Source: Halorubrum sp. DM2 (GTDB taxonomy: Archaea > Halobacteriota > Halobacteria > Halobacteriales > Haloferacaceae). From it: a stretch of 64,000 nt of DNA. The position numbers and the translations under genes were made by a program. Every line of letters starts with the position of its first letter. Position 1 is the stretch's first letter. The notes under the pieces are model-generated. The model was not told the origin of the DNA. It was given only the letters and a program-made list of their open reading frames with translations, and ran no database searches. The stretch is from positions 2,105,650 to 2,169,649 of the forward strand of contig NZ_LR594487.1 in the NCBI RefSeq assembly GCF_901686465.1, read 5' to 3'. Below are positions 26,718 to 35,615 of the stretch, one piece after another.

Positions 26718-27560
26718 ATGCCCTCCACCAACCGCCGAGCGTTCCTCGGAGCGAGTACCGTCGTCGGCCTCGGTTCTCTGGTCGCTCTCGGGAACCGACA
26801 CACGGCGAACGCTGAGTCCGGCCCCACGACGAACGAGCACGGTACCGACTCGTTGGAGAACTGGCTTGCGACGGCCAACGACCCGCGAACTCCCCAGATG
26901 CGGGACTTTCGGTTCGACGACCCGCCGACGGTGTATCTCGACGTATCGAACTCGAAGTCGTTCTCGCCGCCCGCGATCAAGGTCGCGCCCGGCACGACGG
27001 TGACGTGGGAGTGGACCGGACGCGACGACGAACACAACGTCGTGGCCACGGACGGGACGTTCGACAGCGGCGGACCCGACGGAGGAACGGGGACGACGTT
27101 CGAGTACACTTTCGAGTCGGAGGGCGTGTATCGGTACGTCAGCGAGCCGCAGGCAGACGCGGGAATGAAGGGCGTCGTCGTGGTCGAATCCGCGCCGTCG
27201 AGCGGGTATCCGGCCGTCGACGAGTGGTTGGTCGATACGAACGGGTACGACGGGAGCGTCACGGATCGGACGGGCGAGAACCTCGTCGAGATCACGACCG
27301 GGGCGGAAGGCAACGGCGGGAGCTTCGCGTTCGACCCGCACGCGGTGAAGGTCTCGACCGAAACGACGGTCCGCTGGTCGTGGACCGGCGAGGGCGGAGC
27401 ACACGACGTCGCCTTCGAGGACGCCGATATCGACGGCGCGACGATCAACGCGGAGCCGGGCGTCCACTTCGAGTACACGTTCAACGAGACCGGCGTCTTC
27501 CGGTACGCCTGCGGACCCCACCGGGAGGTCGGTCACCGTGGCGCGATCATCGTCGAGTAG
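26718..27560 (+). CDS. Halocyanin-like protein with two cupredoxin domains
   Basis: 280 residues. A Tat signal (TNRRAFLGASTVVGLGSLVA) precedes two blue-copper domains, probably on the outer membrane face. The second (about 175-280) keeps His of GAHDV and Cys and His of YACGPHREVGH, with His where Met is usual as axial ligand. The first (about 60-155) keeps EHNVV and GMKG but has Ser and Gln in YVSEPQ in place of Cys and His, so it probably cannot hold copper. ATG 26718 is preferred over GTG 26712. Likely electron carrier. Confidence 0.85.
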   Translation: MPSTNRRAFLGASTVVGLGSLVALGNRHTANAESGPTTNEHGTDSLENWLATANDPRTPQMRDFRFDDPPTVYLDVSNSKSFSPPAIKVAPGTTVTWEWTGRDDEHNVVATDGTFDSGGPDGGTGTTFEYTFESEGVYRYVSEPQADAGMKGVVVVESAPSSGYPAVDEWLVDTNGYDGSVTDRTGENLVEITTGAEGNGGSFAFDPHAVKVSTETTVRWSWTGEGGAHDVAFEDADIDGATINAEPGVHFEYTFNETGVFRYACGPHREVGHRGAIIVE

Positions 27561-27773
27561 GCCGAAACGGCTCCCGTCGCGGATCGCGGTGTGCCGTCGG
27601 CATAGGTGACGGACCACCTGAGATTCCGGGCGGATTTTCTCCGTAGTCACCGCATCGAGAGTGTCAAAGCTAGCGGCTGGTACCGTGGTCGGCGGCTTCC
27701 GTCACGCTGAGGTCGACGCCCGTCCGACGGCGGACGGACAGCCCTTTGTCCGCCGGGCGCGGAACCCGGACGA

Positions 27774-28370
27774 ATGCCGACGATCGACTGCGATCCGACC
27801 GCCGCGCGCGACCGACTCGTGGACGCGGGCGTCCGCGTCGACGAGGGGAACACGCCCCACGAGCGGTGGCGCGCCGAGCGCGAGGGGGCCGTCGCGGTCG
27901 CGTACGACGACAAGGTCGTCGTTCAGGGGAGCGACCCGACGCGGCTGACCGCCCTGCTGTCCGACGGCGGCGGCCGCGCGCACGTCTACTTCGACGGGGC
28001 CTCGCGGGGGAACCCGGGTCCCGCCTCTGTCGGCTGGTGTCTGGTCACGTCCGACGGCGTCGTCGCCGAGGGCGGCGAGCGGATCGGCCGCGCGACGAAC
28101 AACCAGGCCGAGTACGCCGCGCTGGTCCGCGCGCTGGAGGCGGCCGACGAGTACGGCTTCGACGCGGTCGACGTCCGCGGCGACTCCGAACTCATCGTCA
28201 AGCAGGTCCGCGGCGAGTGGAACGCCAACGACCCCGAACTCCGCGAGCGGCGGGTCCGCGCCCGGAAGCTGTTGGAGCGGTTCGACCGGTGGTCGATCGC
28301 CCACGTACCGCGGGAGATAAACGAACGCGCCGACGATCTGGCGAACGAGGCACTCGATGACGCGAACTGA
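27774..28370 (+). CDS. rnhA: Ribonuclease HI
   Basis: 198 residues. Cleaves RNA in RNA-DNA hybrids. The catalytic acidic residues are visible: YFDGASRGNPGP (Asp), NNQAEYAAL (Glu), RGDSELIVKQVRG (Asp) and INERADDLANEAL (Asp). An N-terminal 60-residue domain (DCDPTAARDRLVDAGVRVDE) precedes the RNase fold, as in haloarchaeal RNase HI. It overlaps the next gene by 14 bases. Confidence 0.93.
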   Translation: MPTIDCDPTAARDRLVDAGVRVDEGNTPHERWRAEREGAVAVAYDDKVVVQGSDPTRLTALLSDGGGRAHVYFDGASRGNPGPASVGWCLVTSDGVVAEGGERIGRATNNQAEYAALVRALEAADEYGFDAVDVRGDSELIVKQVRGEWNANDPELRERRVRARKLLERFDRWSIAHVPREINERADDLANEALDDAN

Positions 28371-29136
28371 CGACGACCCGCCGGAGTGGGCGAAGGAACG
28401 GGCGCGAGAGATGATGGCGGCGGACGACGACGGGGAGCCGGACGACTCCGATGTCGAGGATCCCCTCGACGACGAGGGCGACGCCGACCGCGCCCCAGAC
28501 ATCCCGGTCGCGGCGGTCGACGAGGCGGAGCGGCTCACGCGGCTCGCCCGCGAGGCGGACTCCGCCGAGCCGACGCCCGAGATCGCGGAGGCGGCCGAGC
28601 AGTACCGGGAGCGACGGGACGCCCTCGCGGTCGAGTACGGCTACACGGCGCGCGTCCGCGACGAGGACGACGCGCTCGTGTTGTACCCCGACGAGTGGAT
28701 GGACGACGGGACGGTCCAACTCGACCGCGTCGAGGACACCGACCGCGCCGTCGAGGTGTCGCTGTCCGGTCCCGGCGACGCCGACCGCTACCGCGAGGTG
28801 GCCGCGTACAACGAGGCGGTCGCCGAGGCGGTCGCCGAACGGAAAGACGAGGTCCACGCGCGGACCGCGGAGACGTTCGCGGCGTTCATGAGCAACCACT
28901 ACGTCCGCCCGGTCGACGACGCCACCCCGGAGATGCGCGCCGAGTTCCGCGAGGAGTACCTCGTCCGGAACGGGTGGCCGACCGACGAGCAACTCGACGC
29001 CGTCGACGAGTCGCTGTCCGTCGTCGAGTCGGTCGCGGTCGACGTCGACGGTCCGGCTGCCGTCGACGATTCTGCCGCCGATTCCGCAGCCGCCGATTCC
29101 GCCGCCGACGACTCTACGGCCGACGATTCGGCGTAG
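28357..29136 (+). CDS. rnhA operon protein (DUF7108 type)
   Basis: 259 residues, acidic and soluble. Overlaps the end of rnhA by 14 bases, so translation is coupled. Conserved-looking parts are DDPPEWAKERAREMMAADDD, EYGYTARVRDEDDALVLYPD and FAAFMSNHYVRPVDDATPEM. The C-terminal 40 residues are Ala/Asp/Ser repeats that probably vary in length. Function unknown beyond its constant position with RNase HI in haloarchaea; family name from memory. Confidence 0.82.
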   Translation: MTRTDDDPPEWAKERAREMMAADDDGEPDDSDVEDPLDDEGDADRAPDIPVAAVDEAERLTRLAREADSAEPTPEIAEAAEQYRERRDALAVEYGYTARVRDEDDALVLYPDEWMDDGTVQLDRVEDTDRAVEVSLSGPGDADRYREVAAYNEAVAEAVAERKDEVHARTAETFAAFMSNHYVRPVDDATPEMRAEFREEYLVRNGWPTDEQLDAVDESLSVVESVAVDVDGPAAVDDSAADSAAADSAADDSTADDSA

Positions 29137-29238
29137 CGACCGCTCGGAATGCGGGAAAACGCGGCTTTCGCCGCGCCGTGTGCCAAAAGGTTGGTCGTTA
29201 GTCGGTTCGTCCGGCCGCGCGGGCGCGCCTCGTTCCGG

Positions 29239-29589
29239 TTACTCGAGCAGCGCGCGGACTTCGTCCGCCCGCGCCTCGTCGGTGACGAAGCGGTCGAGGA
29301 CCCACTCGATCTGGCCGAGGACGACGTCGTGGCCCGCGTCGGTGAGCTCGTACTGGTTCGTCCGCTTGTCGAGTTCGCTCTTCTCGACGAGCCCGAGTTC
29401 GACGAGGTCGTCGAGGTTCGGGTACAGGCGACCGTGGTTCACCTCGGAGCCGTAGTACGACTCCAGTTCCCGCTTGATGGCGAGCCCGTACATCGGCTCC
29501 TCGGCGAGGATGCTGAGGATGTTCTGTTGGAACGCCGTAAGATCGCTTGCGGCCGTCGATTCATCAGTGACTGCTTGTGCCTCTGACAT
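29239..29589 (-). CDS. PadR-family transcriptional regulator
   Basis: 116 residues. The winged helix reads LTAFQQNILSILAEEPMYGL, AIKRELESYYGSEVNHGRLY, PNLDDLVELGLVEKSELDKR, followed by NQYELTDAGHDVV, the PadR signature. The ATG at 29589 has a TATA-like CTATAAG about 27 bases upstream, giving a leaderless mRNA; an upstream in-frame ATG would overrun that promoter. Family members repress efflux or stress genes; the target here is not evident. Confidence 0.9.
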   Translation of the reverse strand: MSEAQAVTDESTAASDLTAFQQNILSILAEEPMYGLAIKRELESYYGSEVNHGRLYPNLDDLVELGLVEKSELDKRTNQYELTDAGHDVVLGQIEWVLDRFVTDEARADEVRALLE

Positions 29590-29934
29590 GCTTACAAGAA
29601 GGGAACCCGAACTTATAGTCTTTCTCAACATTCACGACCGTTGCGATGCCTCATCCCGGACGCTCGTCCGAATATCCGCGTATTCGCGGCCGCGAGGGGG
29701 ACGAGCGCGCGATCCGACCCGGGAACGCGTTTCGACCGATCTGGTCCGTCATCGCCGAATACGCCGACGATCCGTCGGTACGACCCCCGATCCGACTCGC
29801 GATCGAAACCGATCGATCGGTCGGTCGAGGGGGTTCGGAGGGCTGTGAACGGTCCTCTGTGGTCGCAACGCCGACCGCGCCGAACTGCCGGATCCCGAAA
29901 GGACTTTGACCGCCATCGACGCATCACGAGACAC
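29590..29934. other. Intergenic stretch before the pyrophosphatase gene
   Basis: Holds the PadR promoter at its left end. Short open frames exist but lack family resemblance and promoter signals. It is rich in CGATCG-type words; I see no gene or hairpin of note. Confidence 0.4.
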
Positions 29935-30468
29935 ATGGTCAACCTCTGGGAAGATCTCGAGACGGGACCGAACGCGCCGGACGAGATCTACGCCGTCGTG
30001 GAGTGTCTCAAAGGCGAGCGGAACAAGTACGAGTACGACAAGGACATCCCCGGTGTCGTCCTCGACCGAGTCCTTCACTCGAACGTCCACTACCCGTACG
30101 ACTACGGCTTCATCCCGCAGTCGTACTACGACGACGAGGATCCGTTCGACGTGATGGTGCTCGTGGAAGACCAGACGTTCCCCGGCTGCGTGGTCGAGGC
30201 CCGCCCCGTCGCGCTGATGAAGATGGACGACGACGGCGAGCAGGACGACAAGGTGATCGCGGTGCCGACGGAGGACCCCCGGTTCGACCACATCGAGGAC
30301 CTCGAGGACATCCCCCAGCAGATCCTCGACGAGATAGACGAGTTCTTCGCGACCTACAAGAACCTCGAAGCAGGCAAGGAGGTCGAAACGCTCGGCTGGG
30401 AGGACAAACAGGCCGCGAAGGACGCGATTGAGCACGCACAGGACCTGTACGACGAGCAGGTCGCTTGA
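29935..30468 (+). CDS. ppa: Inorganic pyrophosphatase
   Basis: 177 residues of the soluble family I enzyme that hydrolyses pyrophosphate. NLWEDLETGPNAPDEIYAVV, NVHYPYDYGFIPQSYYDDED and DPFDVMVLVE include the DxDPxD-type metal-binding acids. The ATG at 29935 gives the conserved N-terminus; farther upstream the frame is open but not protein-like. Monocistronic. Confidence 0.95.
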   Translation: MVNLWEDLETGPNAPDEIYAVVECLKGERNKYEYDKDIPGVVLDRVLHSNVHYPYDYGFIPQSYYDDEDPFDVMVLVEDQTFPGCVVEARPVALMKMDDDGEQDDKVIAVPTEDPRFDHIEDLEDIPQQILDEIDEFFATYKNLEAGKEVETLGWEDKQAAKDAIEHAQDLYDEQVA

Positions 30469-30990
30469 TATCCTCCCCGCCCTGAAGAGCGTCACCAGAA
30501 CGCGCAGCGTTCTGGTTGCCCGCCAGACGTAGTCTGGCGACGAGGATTCCCCGAAGGGGAGTCCAAGGTTGCGCGTGTCCTCGGTGGTGAGGTACGCTTT
30601 CGCCTCTCACGTCAATGGTCGCCGCCCACGTCAATGGTCGCCTCCAAATTACGACCGAGGGAGTGCTTTCCAGCGCGTGTAGCCCCGTCAACGGGGCCTT
30701 CCGTCCGACTCGCGGTCGACGCTTCGTCGAGACGAATATCGTTCGTCCCTCCACAGCGGGGTATTCAGCCCGCACGGTACCACGATTCGCGTCGGCCAAA
30801 CCGTTACGTCGTGGAGTGGTTCGGTCGGATTTGTTACCCCGTGGGACGTAGACGCAAAGCGTTCGTCCCGGCAAAGCCGGTGTATCCCAGCGAGGGAACT
30901 CCGGTGGGCCATCGCAGAAGATCAAATGACATGGACGTGTCGGATTCATCCCCGCGCTGAAGCGCGGGGCTTTCCCCTCGTACACGCGTA
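30469..30990 (-). mobile_element. IS200/IS605 (IS1341-type) non-autonomous relic
   Basis: About 520 bases without a transposase. At the right end, CCCCGCGCT/AGCGCGGGG (30950-30958, 30961-30969) next to GGATTCATC resembles the entry hairpin of haloarchaeal TnpB elements. At the left end, minus-strand CTTCAGGGCGGGGAGGATAT resembles their exit end. Between them are hairpins ACCAGAACG/CGTTCTGGT (30494-30516) and CGCCAGAC/GTCTGGCG (30521-30539), plus a tandem CACGTCAATGGTCGCC (30608, 30627). It starts right at the pyrophosphatase stop. Assignment rests on recalled family ends. The stretch from 30991 to about 31380 shows nothing recognisable. Confidence 0.5.
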
Positions 30991-31415
30991 ACGGGGAAGC
31001 GGCAGGTTCGTGAGAATCGAAGGGAACCGGAGGGCGTCACCGCCGCGGGCGACGGGGACCGGACGCGACGCCCCGCGACGGCCGAGCCGGCCGACGGTCG
31101 TGTGCGCGGTGACGGACCCGGATCGCTGCGGGTGCGGGTGCCGGCGATCGGTCACATCGGTCGGCCGGGGAGGGGTACCGGGGGCAGGGGAGGGAGTGCG
31201 AATCCGATCTGCCGGCGTGTCGGCCGGCGGTTCGAGCGTTTGAGGGCCGAAGCGGGGGTCGCACCAGTACGTACCACGGGTGACAACATATACGTGGCCG
31301 AGACACAAGCGGGCGTTTTAGTCACCGATCGCCTCGTCCGGACATCCGAGGCGACGGGGAGTCCGGCGACCGTCCGGCTCGAAAATTATAACCGCGTCCC
31401 GACGGATTCGAGGGT

Positions 31416-31544
31416 ATGCTTCCGGTCCAACCGCTGTTCGTCCTGCTTTTGGTGGGTCTTCTCGGGCTGTTCTTCTTCGGGTTCCTCCTCGTCCGTCGCA
31501 CGGTGACGGGGCTGAACGAGGGGTACAACGACGGGCGAAACTGA
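31416..31544 (+). CDS. 42-residue membrane protein upstream of PiT transporter
   Basis: MLPVQPLFVLLLVGLLGLFF opens a single membrane helix followed by LVRRTVTGLNEGYNDGRN. Its stop codon overlaps the transporter ATG by one base (TGATG). TATA-like AAATTATA at 31384-31391 lies about 28 bases before the ATG, so this small gene, not the transporter, is the first of the operon. It may be an accessory subunit; short helices of this type (DUF7859-like, from memory) precede other haloarchaeal PiT genes. Confidence 0.75.
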   Translation: MLPVQPLFVLLLVGLLGLFFFGFLLVRRTVTGLNEGYNDGRN

Positions 31545-32719
31545 TGGTCGTCGTCACTGCCGCGACACTCATCGTCGCCGCCGCCGCCAGCCTCTTCATG
31601 GCGTGGTCGATCGGTGCCGGCTCCTCCGGGTCGACCCCGTTCGCGCCCGCGGTCGGCGCGAACGCCATCTCCGTGATGCGTGCGGGGCTGATCGTCGGCG
31701 TCCTCGGGCTGCTCGGGGCGATACTCCAAGGCGCGAACGTGACGGAAGCGGTCGGGACCGAGCTGATCGGGGGGGTGACGCTCACGGCGGTAGCGGCCAT
31801 CGTCGCCCTCGTCACGGCCGCCGCGCTGGTCGCGATCGGCGTCTTCGCCGGCTACCCGATCGCGACGGCGTTCACCGTCACCGGGGCGGTCGTCGGCGTC
31901 GGCCTCGCGATGGGCGGCGACCCGGCGTGGCCGAAGTACGCCGAGATCATGACGCTGTGGGTTCTCACCCCGTTCGTCGGCGGCGGCGTCGCCTACGGCG
32001 TCGCCCGGATGCTCATCGGTGAGTCGCTGCCCCAGCGACCGCTCACGGCCGCCCTCGCCGGACTCGTGGGGGCGATCCTGGCGAACGTCGGGTTCGCGCT
32101 GCTCGGTCCCGCCGGCGAGCAGGCGTCCGTGGCCGCGGTACTCGGTCCGGGCCTCGGAGTCGGGACGGCGGGGACCGCGGTCGTGAGCCTCGCGATCGCC
32201 GCGCTCGTCGCGGTCGCGGTGTACGCGGACCTCGGCCGCGACCGCGAGGGTGCCCAACGCCGGTTCCTGCTCGCGATGGGCGGGCTCGTCGCGTTCTCGG
32301 CGGGCGGGTCGCAGGTGGGGCTCGCGATCGGCCCGCTCGTCCCGATCTTCAGCGACGTCGGCGTCCCGCTGTGGGCGCTTCTCGTCGGCGGCGGGGTCGG
32401 GCTGCTGGTCGGGTCGTGGACCGGCGCGCCGCGGATGATCAAGGCCATCTCGCAGGACTACGCCTCGATGGGACCGCGGCGGTCCATCTCCGCGCTCATC
32501 CCGTCGTTCGCGATCGCGCAGACCGCCGTCGCCTTCGGGATCCCCGTCTCGTTCAACGAGATCATCGTCTCCGCGATCGTCGGCGCTGGGTACGCCGCGG
32601 GCGACGCCGGCGTGAGCCGCAAGAAGATGGGGTACACCGTCCTCGCGTGGATCGGCTCGCTCGTCGGCGCGTTCACGCTCGGGTTCGGCGTCTACTCGGC
32701 GGTCAGCTTCGTCCTGTAA
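31544..32719 (+). CDS. PiT-family inorganic phosphate transporter
   Basis: 391 residues with about ten membrane helices. The two PiT signatures are present as SGSTPFAPAVGANAISVMRA near the N-terminus and SFNEIIVSAIVGAGYAAGDA near the C-terminus, the inverted repeats that form the transport path. Imports phosphate with a cation, in the cytoplasmic membrane. Translationally coupled to the 42-residue gene before it. No PhoU-like gene is adjacent. Confidence 0.9.
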   Translation: MVVVTAATLIVAAAASLFMAWSIGAGSSGSTPFAPAVGANAISVMRAGLIVGVLGLLGAILQGANVTEAVGTELIGGVTLTAVAAIVALVTAAALVAIGVFAGYPIATAFTVTGAVVGVGLAMGGDPAWPKYAEIMTLWVLTPFVGGGVAYGVARMLIGESLPQRPLTAALAGLVGAILANVGFALLGPAGEQASVAAVLGPGLGVGTAGTAVVSLAIAALVAVAVYADLGRDREGAQRRFLLAMGGLVAFSAGGSQVGLAIGPLVPIFSDVGVPLWALLVGGGVGLLVGSWTGAPRMIKAISQDYASMGPRRSISALIPSFAIAQTAVAFGIPVSFNEIIVSAIVGAGYAAGDAGVSRKKMGYTVLAWIGSLVGAFTLGFGVYSAVSFVL

Positions 32720-32749
32720 GGGACGCCACCGGCTGGATTTTTTAGAGTC

Positions 32750-33907
32750 TCAGGCGCGCAGCCCCGGGTACGACGGGAGCCGTGCGGACCGGGCACTCCC
32801 GTCGACGAACGGGAGGTCGACCGCGCTCGCGGCCGCCTCATCGCCGTCGACGCGGACGGCGACTCCGTCGAGGTCGGCGTCGAACGCGACGAGCGCCAGC
32901 GCGATCGGCACGTCCGTCGCGGGACCGACCGCGGCGCGGGTGACCTCGCCGACCGCCTCGTCGCCGTCGAAGACGGCCGCGCCGGCAGTGGGGAGCGCGG
33001 CGTCTACCCCTTCCGGGTCGGCGTCCGCGTCGACGTCGCCGACCGCCTCGGCGAGACCGTCGAGTTCGAGCCCGACGAGCCGCCGGCTCGGTCGGCCCTG
33101 ATTCTCCACGCGGGAGACGACCTCCTGACCGACGTAACACCCCTTGTCGAAGTCGAGCGCGTTCCGGAGGCCGAGGACGTTCGGGACCGTCCCCGCCAGT
33201 TCGTACTCGAAGAGGGGCGTTCCCGCCTCCGTCGCGAGCGCGTCCCACGTCCGGTAGCCGAAGGGCGTGGCGTTGAGTCCGCGGTTGATCAGGGTGTCGA
33301 ACACGTCGGCCGCGTCGGCGGCGGCACAGACGATCTCGTACCCCTCCTCGCCCAAGGGGGCGTCCGTCGCGATCACCGTGACGCCGGCGTCGACCATCGA
33401 TCCGCGGACGAAGGATAGCGGCTCCTCCGGCGCGCCGGGGCCGCCGAGGACGGACGCGACCTTCTCCGTCGACTTGGGGCCGTGAACGCCGAACACCCCG
33501 AACTCCTCGGAGACGTCGTCGATCTCGACGTCCTGGATGAATACCTTCTCCGCCCAGTCGGCGGCGACCGCCTCCGTCCGCTCCGGCGGGAGGAACACCA
33601 GCAGCCGCTCGTCGGCGTTGTACACGTACATGTCCGTCTCGATCCCGCCCTGCGGGTCGAGTAGGAGGGCGTAGGTCCCCTCGGCGTCCTCGGTCGGGAC
33701 GCGGTTCGAGACGGCGTTGTCGACGAACTCGACGCGGTCGCTCCCCCGGACTGCGAGGACGCCGTACCCCATCTCGATCACGCCGGCGACCTTGCGGACC
33801 GCTTTCCCGACGCGGACGGGTTTGCCGTAGTGGTCGACCACCTCGCGGCCGCCGCGGTCGCGGTACGCCGCGCCGTGCGCGTCGTGGGTGCCGGAGACGA
33901 GTGTCAT
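32750..33907 (-). CDS. YgfZ/GcvT-like folate-binding protein
   Basis: 385 residues. The GcvT-type fold with the YgfZ signature KGCYVGQEVVSRVENQGRPS (Cys within KGCYxGQE) indicates a folate-dependent protein acting in Fe-S cluster assembly or repair rather than glycine cleavage. The N-terminus at 33907 reads MTLVSGTHDAHGAAYRDRGG. No other glycine-cleavage genes are near. Codon use matches the neighbours. Confidence 0.88.
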   Translation of the reverse strand: MTLVSGTHDAHGAAYRDRGGREVVDHYGKPVRVGKAVRKVAGVIEMGYGVLAVRGSDRVEFVDNAVSNRVPTEDAEGTYALLLDPQGGIETDMYVYNADERLLVFLPPERTEAVAADWAEKVFIQDVEIDDVSEEFGVFGVHGPKSTEKVASVLGGPGAPEEPLSFVRGSMVDAGVTVIATDAPLGEEGYEIVCAAADAADVFDTLINRGLNATPFGYRTWDALATEAGTPLFEYELAGTVPNVLGLRNALDFDKGCYVGQEVVSRVENQGRPSRRLVGLELDGLAEAVGDVDADADPEGVDAALPTAGAAVFDGDEAVGEVTRAAVGPATDVPIALALVAFDADLDGVAVRVDGDEAAASAVDLPFVDGSARSARLPSYPGLRA

Positions 33908-33960
33908 GGTCGCAGGGACGCGATCGAGCGCCAAAAGGCCGCCGTCTCCGGCGGCATGGG

Positions 33961-34032
33961 GCGAGACGGCGGCGTAAGGCGAGACGCTGGCGTAGGGTGA
34001 GACGGCGGCGTAAGGCGAGACGGTGGCGCGGG
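33961..34032. repeat. Tandem 18-bp repeat, four units
   Basis: Unit GCGAGACGGCGGCGTAAG in four imperfect copies (33961, 33979, 33997, 34015) between the YgfZ-like gene and its upstream neighbour. The period is a multiple of three, and the minus-strand frame of the YgfZ-like gene reads VSPYAA-type hexapeptides through it, but no start codon lies there. A likely strain-variable minisatellite. Confidence 0.8.
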
Positions 34033-34046
34033 AGGGGAGACGACGG

Positions 34047-34346
34047 CTACAGTCCGATCCGGTCGCGGATCGCGTCGACGAGGCTCTCCGAGGCGTCGTC
34101 GGTCGCCGCGTCCGGGTCGGGTATCACCCGGTCGTGGGCGTACACCCGGACGCGCTCCTCGGTCTCGACGGTGATCAGCGAATCGTCTTTCAGCGCTGAG
34201 AGCGCCTCCTCGACGGCGTCGATGTCGGCGTCGACGGCCGCGCGAAGTTCGAGAACCGTCATCCCCTCGTCGCCGCGGTCGACGAGCGCGTCGAGCAGCG
34301 CGACCTCGACGTCCGGCCGGTCGCGGTATTCCGGCTTTGCGGCCAT
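34047..34346 (-). CDS. Small winged-helix protein (DUF6432 type)
   Basis: 99 residues. RDRPDVEVALLDALVDRGDE, GMTVLELRAAVDADIDAVEE and ALSALKDDSLITVETEERVR form a winged helix with a beta-hairpin wing; an acidic linker ends in VDAIRDRIGL. The likely role is DNA binding. Family name from memory. Same strand as the metzincin gene, 96 bases downstream of it. Confidence 0.72.
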   Translation of the reverse strand: MAAKPEYRDRPDVEVALLDALVDRGDEGMTVLELRAAVDADIDAVEEALSALKDDSLITVETEERVRVYAHDRVIPDPDAATDDASESLVDAIRDRIGL

Positions 34347-34442
34347 ACGCGTCCCTTGTACGGGGCGGACTTTACGTCTACCGGCGGTGAGCAGGAAGAC
34401 GGACGCCGAGGAGAAAGTGAACCGGGTGCTGCGGGAGCGCCG

Positions 34443-34964
34443 TCAGCGAACGAGCCGAGAGCAGGTGCCACAGAGGTTCTCCTCTTTCACGTCGACCTCG
34501 CGGACGGTGGGGGAAAACGACATCACGCACTTGCTGTTGTCGCAGTGCTCTAATCCGAGCGTGTGCCCGATCTCGTGGACGACCTCCTTGCGGACGCGGT
34601 CGCCGAAGACGTCGACCGCGGGCTTGGTCGAGACGCCGCCGTCGGAGGAGGTGCGGAGGCGGTGCGTGGAGATGACAGAGCCGCTCCCGTTGAGGTACGC
34701 GAGGCCGAACACGTAGTTCCGGCGGCGGTAGTAGAGGTCCTCGGGCGTAATTCCGATGTTCTTCTCGCCGCCGCCGACCCGCGTGACCGTCTCGATGAGG
34801 TCCTCGGCGCGATACTGGGTGCGGTCGGCGTCGTACGCGGAGTCGGGGATCGGCTGATCGTCGTGGACCGTCACGTCGCAGTCGTACACGGAGCGCAGCG
34901 CGCCGGAGGCCTCCCGTTTCACCTGGGGGGTGACGTCTCCGACGGGGACGATGTCCACGAGCAT
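34443..34964 (-). CDS. amzA: Archaemetzincin family zinc metalloprotease
   Basis: 173 residues. The active site KEVVHEIGHTLGLEHCDNSK carries HExxHxxGxxHC, followed by CVMSFSPTVREVD with the metzincin Met turn, and two late Cys (LCGTCSRLV) that bind a second zinc in this family. ATG 34964 gives the compact family length. TATA-like GCTTTATGATT is about 30 bases upstream, overlapping the promoter of the divergent UPF0146 gene. Cytoplasmic peptidase of unknown substrate. Confidence 0.92.
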   Translation of the reverse strand: MLVDIVPVGDVTPQVKREASGALRSVYDCDVTVHDDQPIPDSAYDADRTQYRAEDLIETVTRVGGGEKNIGITPEDLYYRRRNYVFGLAYLNGSGSVISTHRLRTSSDGGVSTKPAVDVFGDRVRKEVVHEIGHTLGLEHCDNSKCVMSFSPTVREVDVKEENLCGTCSRLVR

Positions 34965-35003
34965 GGAACCGCTTTTGACCGCCGCAATCATAAAGCCCGC
35001 GCC

Positions 35004-35513
35004 GTGGGATCATCACCTCCGTCAGAACGGGCGCTCGCCGACGCCCTCGACCGATACGAGCGACTGATCGAGGTCGGCGTCGGCCGGCGTCCGGGCGTGG
35101 CCCGCGCGCTCGCCGACCGCGGTCGCGAGGTGGTCGCGGTCGACGTCGACGTGAGCGACGTGGCGCGGGACGCGGCCAGCGAGACGCCGGGAACCGGCGG
35201 GGGCTCGCTCCGCGTCGTGGCCGCGGACGTGACGGCGCTGGCGGGCGACGACCGAGCCGTCGGTCGCGCGCTCGGACTCGACGCGGACGCGGACGCGGAC
35301 GGGCGGGACGGCGGCGCAGACTCGTCGGACGCGGCGGCCGTCGACGCCGTGTACGCGCGGAACCTCCCCGCCGAACTCCAGTCGCCGACCGTCGCGCTCG
35401 CCGAGCGGCTCGACGCCGCCTGCCTGTTCACCACGCTCGGGTTCGAGGAGCCGGTCGTCGACGTTCGACGGCGCTCGACGGAGTCGGGACCGGTCGTGTA
35501 CGTCGCGCAGTGA
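35004..35513 (+). CDS. UPF0146 family protein
   Basis: 169 residues from a GTG at 35004. YERLIEVGVGRRPGVARALA resembles a SAM-binding loop and VDAVYARNLPAELQSPTVAL continues the UPF0146 pattern; the fold is methyltransferase-like but lacks a clear active site. An Ala/Asp-rich insert (GLDADADADGRDGGADSSDA) interrupts the middle. ATCATAAAG sits about 15 bases before the GTG and may be part of the shared divergent promoter. Confidence 0.82.
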   Translation: MGSSPPSERALADALDRYERLIEVGVGRRPGVARALADRGREVVAVDVDVSDVARDAASETPGTGGGSLRVVAADVTALAGDDRAVGRALGLDADADADGRDGGADSSDAAAVDAVYARNLPAELQSPTVALAERLDAACLFTTLGFEEPVVDVRRRSTESGPVVYVAQ

Positions 35514-35615
35514 CCGGCGGGTTCCGGCGAGGGCAAGACGGGAAGAGGCGAGACGGAACCGGCGACGGCGGCCGCGAACCCGAACGTTCATTCCGCCGCC
35601 AGCCGGGGTAGCGGT

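Noticed and set aside
29646-29909. An 87-codon frame before the pyrophosphatase
   Set aside because: No promoter at the right distance, composition like noncoding DNA, no family resemblance.
30110-30985. A 291-codon minus-strand frame across the pyrophosphatase and the relic
   Set aside because: Crosses antisense of ppa and the hairpin-rich relic; no recognisable protein.
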